Of a stretch of DNA of 41,029 nt, positions 38,816-41,029 are shown in pieces (position 1 is the first letter of the stretch; each line of letters begins with the position of its first letter). The notes under the pieces are model-generated. The model had not been told where the DNA came from. It did not search any database and worked only from the letters and a program-made list of their open reading frames with translations. Origin of the DNA: a virus; the IMG/VR virus record IMGVR_UViG_3300037246_000716, positions 1 through 41,029 of that record. The stretch is one strand, 5' to 3'. A program made the translations under genes and the position numbers.

Positions 38816-41029
38816 AGCAGTCTCCTATGATCTTGTTCCAGCTTTTCACGTACTCAGTGGGGTCACCAGACATGCCTGCCGTGGCATACCCGCCCTCAAT
38901 GAGCTTCTTTCTGAGGTTGTCGTCGCTAATCACCCGGTCCAGGGCGATGTTCATTGCGTTCTGGTCACCCGGTTCGAACAGCACACAGTTCACACCATCC
39001 TTCAGGAACTCAGCACCCGTGTTGGTGGCCACGATGGCGGCGCCAGAGGACATAGCCTCCAGCGTCAGGCGCCCCAGCCCCTCAGTGTGGGAGGCGACCA
39101 GCCAGATGTCCATCTGCTTCATCACCTGGGCCATGTCAGTGCGCGTGGGGTTGAGGACGTAGTTCATCCAGTCAGGCTTCTGCTTGCCGAACTCCACCAC
39201 CTCACCAACCGACACCATCTGTAGCATGGTGGGCCGCTTCTTGAGCATGGTCATGAGGCCCTCAAGCGCCTCGTTTGTGCCCTTGAGGGGGTGCTTGTGG
39301 ATGAGCGTCCCGAGGGTGAGCCTCGTGTCTGAGCTACCAAAGCCCCTCTCGTTCGGGGGGCACGCAAAGGTCGGGTGCCCGTAGTGGTACCACCCTACCC
39401 GTGATGCGGGCTGAGTCTCGTACTCCCATCCCTCTGTCACTGTCTCGCACGCCTCCTTCAGCCACCCCGTGCTTGTCGCAATGGCATCCCACTTGATGTT
39501 CAGTGAGTCAGCCTCTAGCTGCTGGAACCTCATGTTGTGGGACAACTTGAGCAGGATCTTCCTCTTGACCTGGGGCAGCTCCGAGAAGTACTTGTTGTGC
39601 GGGTTGTCTGAGTTCGTGATCAGAACGTCGCACTCCCTGATGCTCTGCCAGTCCAGGCGGATCGGCACCCTACTCAACTTCTGAATGTCGGGTGCGATGT
39701 CAGCGTAGATGGAGTACAGCACCACGTCGTGCCCCGCATCGTGCAGGAGGTTGGCGGCGTTCAAGATGGTAGTCGGCCCGCCGTGCTTCCTGAGGTGAGG
39801 GGTGATGACTGAGATCGAGTGCCTGGATGCGGTGAGGTCAAGCGTATTCTCCATCAGCTTGATGAAGTCACCCACACCCTTGCTCCGCTTGAACCGCTTG
39901 GCTGTCTTGAGGGCCTCCTTCTTCAGGCCCGCCAGCCGCTTCGGCTCGTTGAACAGGAGGCTGTAGATTCGGTCTGCCACCACCTCGACCGGCGTCTTGT
40001 TCTTGAGGATGATGGAGTCAAGGTCGTTGGTGGCATACTCCCCGATGCCTCTGTTGTTCCAGCACACCGGGACCACACCCGAGGCCATGGCCTCCAGCGA
40101 GGGGAGCCCGTAGCTGTGGTTGATGGAGGGGTCGCAGTACACATCCGCCTCTGACCCGAGTACCGTAGCGAACCGGGGCTGGTTCAGGACACCGAGGCCC
40201 ACGATGTACTGGGATCCCGGTACGGCTTCAACGCCGTTGGCGAGGATCCGCATCTCTTTCTTGTTCTGCTTGCATAGTGTGTGGAGGCGCTCGCACAACG
40301 CGATGCCCCGGTCGTTCCCCTTGAAGGGGTACCCGGTTAGCCCGAGTGAGATGAGCAGCGTCGGGCGCTCGTCCCCATCCTCTCTGCCACGGGGGAAGAA
40401 CAGGTTCTCATCGTACCCGGGGCTGAAGTGGCCCGCCACGTCCACGTACTTACTCATCTGCGCCGCCGTCCACTTGCTGTTGGAGATCGTGTAGTTGGCC
40501 AGCTTGTTGGCGTTCTTGATGCTAGCAGCTAGCTCCTTCTGGGGTGCCAGTGCCACGTCGTCGCTCTGCGTCAGGTGCAGCGAGGTCAGCTCCGGGGTGG
40601 CGGCGCACACCGCAGCCACCATGCCCATCAGCTCACCTGTCCCTGCCACCACGATGCCCTCAGAGAACACCCGCTCCTTGAAGTTCTGGATGAGGTCGGG
40701 TACGCCTTCGAAGATCACCGGCCCCGTCCGCAGGGACGTGACACCAGGGACCGTGCGAGCCTCCGGGTCGCGCTTGACATGCACCACCTTGGCGTCGACG
40801 TTACTATCGTTGAGCCTGTTGACGATGTCGGCGATCACCCTCATGCCACCACAGTTCTCGGTGCTGTACACAACGAACGCGATCTTGTACTTGGGATTCT
40901 CCTTCTGAATCAGCGCCGGGGCGATGGGTGTCCTGAGCCGACGGAGGGATTTCTCCACGTCGAACGTCTTTGACCACGCCTTGTACCCGGGCCAGATCTT
41001 GTGGAACCGGGCCGACCCTGACTTACGCA
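38808..41029 (-). CDS. Two-domain GT4-type glycosyltransferase (5' partial, at least 739 aa)
   Basis: The frame is open to the right edge, so the start lies outside; the GTG at 40958 is not needed as a start. Domain 1 starts KIAFVVYSTENCGGMRVIADIVNRL. Its GT-B signature is NHSYGLPSLEAMASGVVPVCWNNRGIGEY. Domain 2 starts SVITPHLRKHGGPTTILNAANLLHDAGHDVVLYS and has SHTEGLGRLTLEAMSSGAAIVATNTGAEF (about 93 residues from the end). Both keep the E-x7-E-like donor motif region, so both halves could be active. Likely adds two sugars in sequence, or one half binds the acceptor. It is the visible start of the minus-strand glycosylation operon. Confidence 0.82.
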   Translation of the reverse strand, partial: RKSGSARFHKIWPGYKAWSKTFDVEKSLRRLRTPIAPALIQKENPKYKIAFVVYSTENCGGMRVIADIVNRLNDSNVDAKVVHVKRDPEARTVPGVTSLRTGPVIFEGVPDLIQNFKERVFSEGIVVAGTGELMGMVAAVCAATPELTSLHLTQSDDVALAPQKELAASIKNANKLANYTISNSKWTAAQMSKYVDVAGHFSPGYDENLFFPRGREDGDERPTLLISLGLTGYPFKGNDRGIALCERLHTLCKQNKKEMRILANGVEAVPGSQYIVGLGVLNQPRFATVLGSEADVYCDPSINHSYGLPSLEAMASGVVPVCWNNRGIGEYATNDLDSIILKNKTPVEVVADRIYSLLFNEPKRLAGLKKEALKTAKRFKRSKGVGDFIKLMENTLDLTASRHSISVITPHLRKHGGPTTILNAANLLHDAGHDVVLYSIYADIAPDIQKLSRVPIRLDWQSIRECDVLITNSDNPHNKYFSELPQVKRKILLKLSHNMRFQQLEADSLNIKWDAIATSTGWLKEACETVTEGWEYETQPASRVGWYHYGHPTFACPPNERGFGSSDTRLTLGTLIHKHPLKGTNEALEGLMTMLKKRPTMLQMVSVGEVVEFGKQKPDWMNYVLNPTRTDMAQVMKQMDIWLVASHTEGLGRLTLEAMSSGAAIVATNTGAEFLKDGVNCVLFEPGDQNAMNIALDRVISDDNLRKKLIEGGYATAGMSGDPTEYVKSWNKIIGDCCG

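Noticed and set aside
38706-39224. Plus-strand frames opposite the glycosyltransferase operon (also 39819-40154, 40495-40973)
   Set aside because: The minus-strand genes have clear domain motifs over the same bases; these are shadow frames.

Overview
This window is part of a tailed-bacteriophage genome, or of a phage contig from an environmental sample. The supporting evidence is wall-to-wall coding density, long same-strand runs of genes joined by TAATG/ATGA overlaps, and a recognisable virion module: portal, acidic scaffold, HK97-like major capsid protein, adaptor, tail nozzle, ejection proteins and tail fibre. No tape measure, tail tube, baseplate or tail-terminator gene is visible. Together with a T7 gp12/P22-type nozzle and three large ejection-like proteins, this suggests a short-tailed (podovirus-like) virion. 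A lipobox lipoprotein and signal-peptide proteins fit a Gram-negative host. The exact phage and host cannot be named from the sequence alone. Terminase, replication and lysis genes are not seen and presumably lie outside the window.

Layout of the plus strand. 1-3693 is the 3' part of a repeat-rich tail fibre, followed by three very small genes (3705-4302). A sigma70-like promoter at 4313-4341 precedes two small proteins, the portal (5012-7231), two unknowns, a cREC-like receiver protein (8209-8589), a run of extremely lysine-rich proteins (8604-13440) and two more unknowns to 14509. A terminator hairpin, a second promoter and a structured 5' leader (14539-14743) introduce the scaffold and major capsid genes, and a second terminator follows at 16927-16956. 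From 17015 to 20721 there are small virion-associated or accessory proteins, including a lipoprotein, an HD-motif DUF1353-like protein and a tandem triplicated family. Adaptor and nozzle follow (20740-23969), then three FN3-type paralogues (23969-28355). A third copy of the promoter (28358-28386) starts the ejection-protein unit (28422-35002), which ends with two exported four-cysteine paralogues (35015-35721).

Layout of the minus strand. From 41029 down to 35718 runs a convergent operon of glycosyltransferases: a two-domain GT4 protein, a GT-A enzyme, a CgeB-like GT-B enzyme and a second GT-A-like enzyme. Four tiny proteins are interleaved; three carry CxxC or CxC zinc-type motifs and two of these are paralogues. 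The two operons collide at 35718-35721 with overlapping stop codons.

How the parts work together. The three promoters share a 14-base core (AATTCCTATAATTA) and a TGCA-type -35 at 17-bp spacing. They divide the virion genes into portal/basic-protein, scaffold/capsid and ejection units. The glycosyltransferase operon is transcribed separately and probably decorates a virion, host-surface or nucleic-acid target; which one cannot be read from the sequence. The least explained parts are the basic-protein cluster beside the portal, the cREC-like protein inside a structural operon, the exported four-Cys pair and the small zinc-motif proteins in the glycosyltransferase operon.
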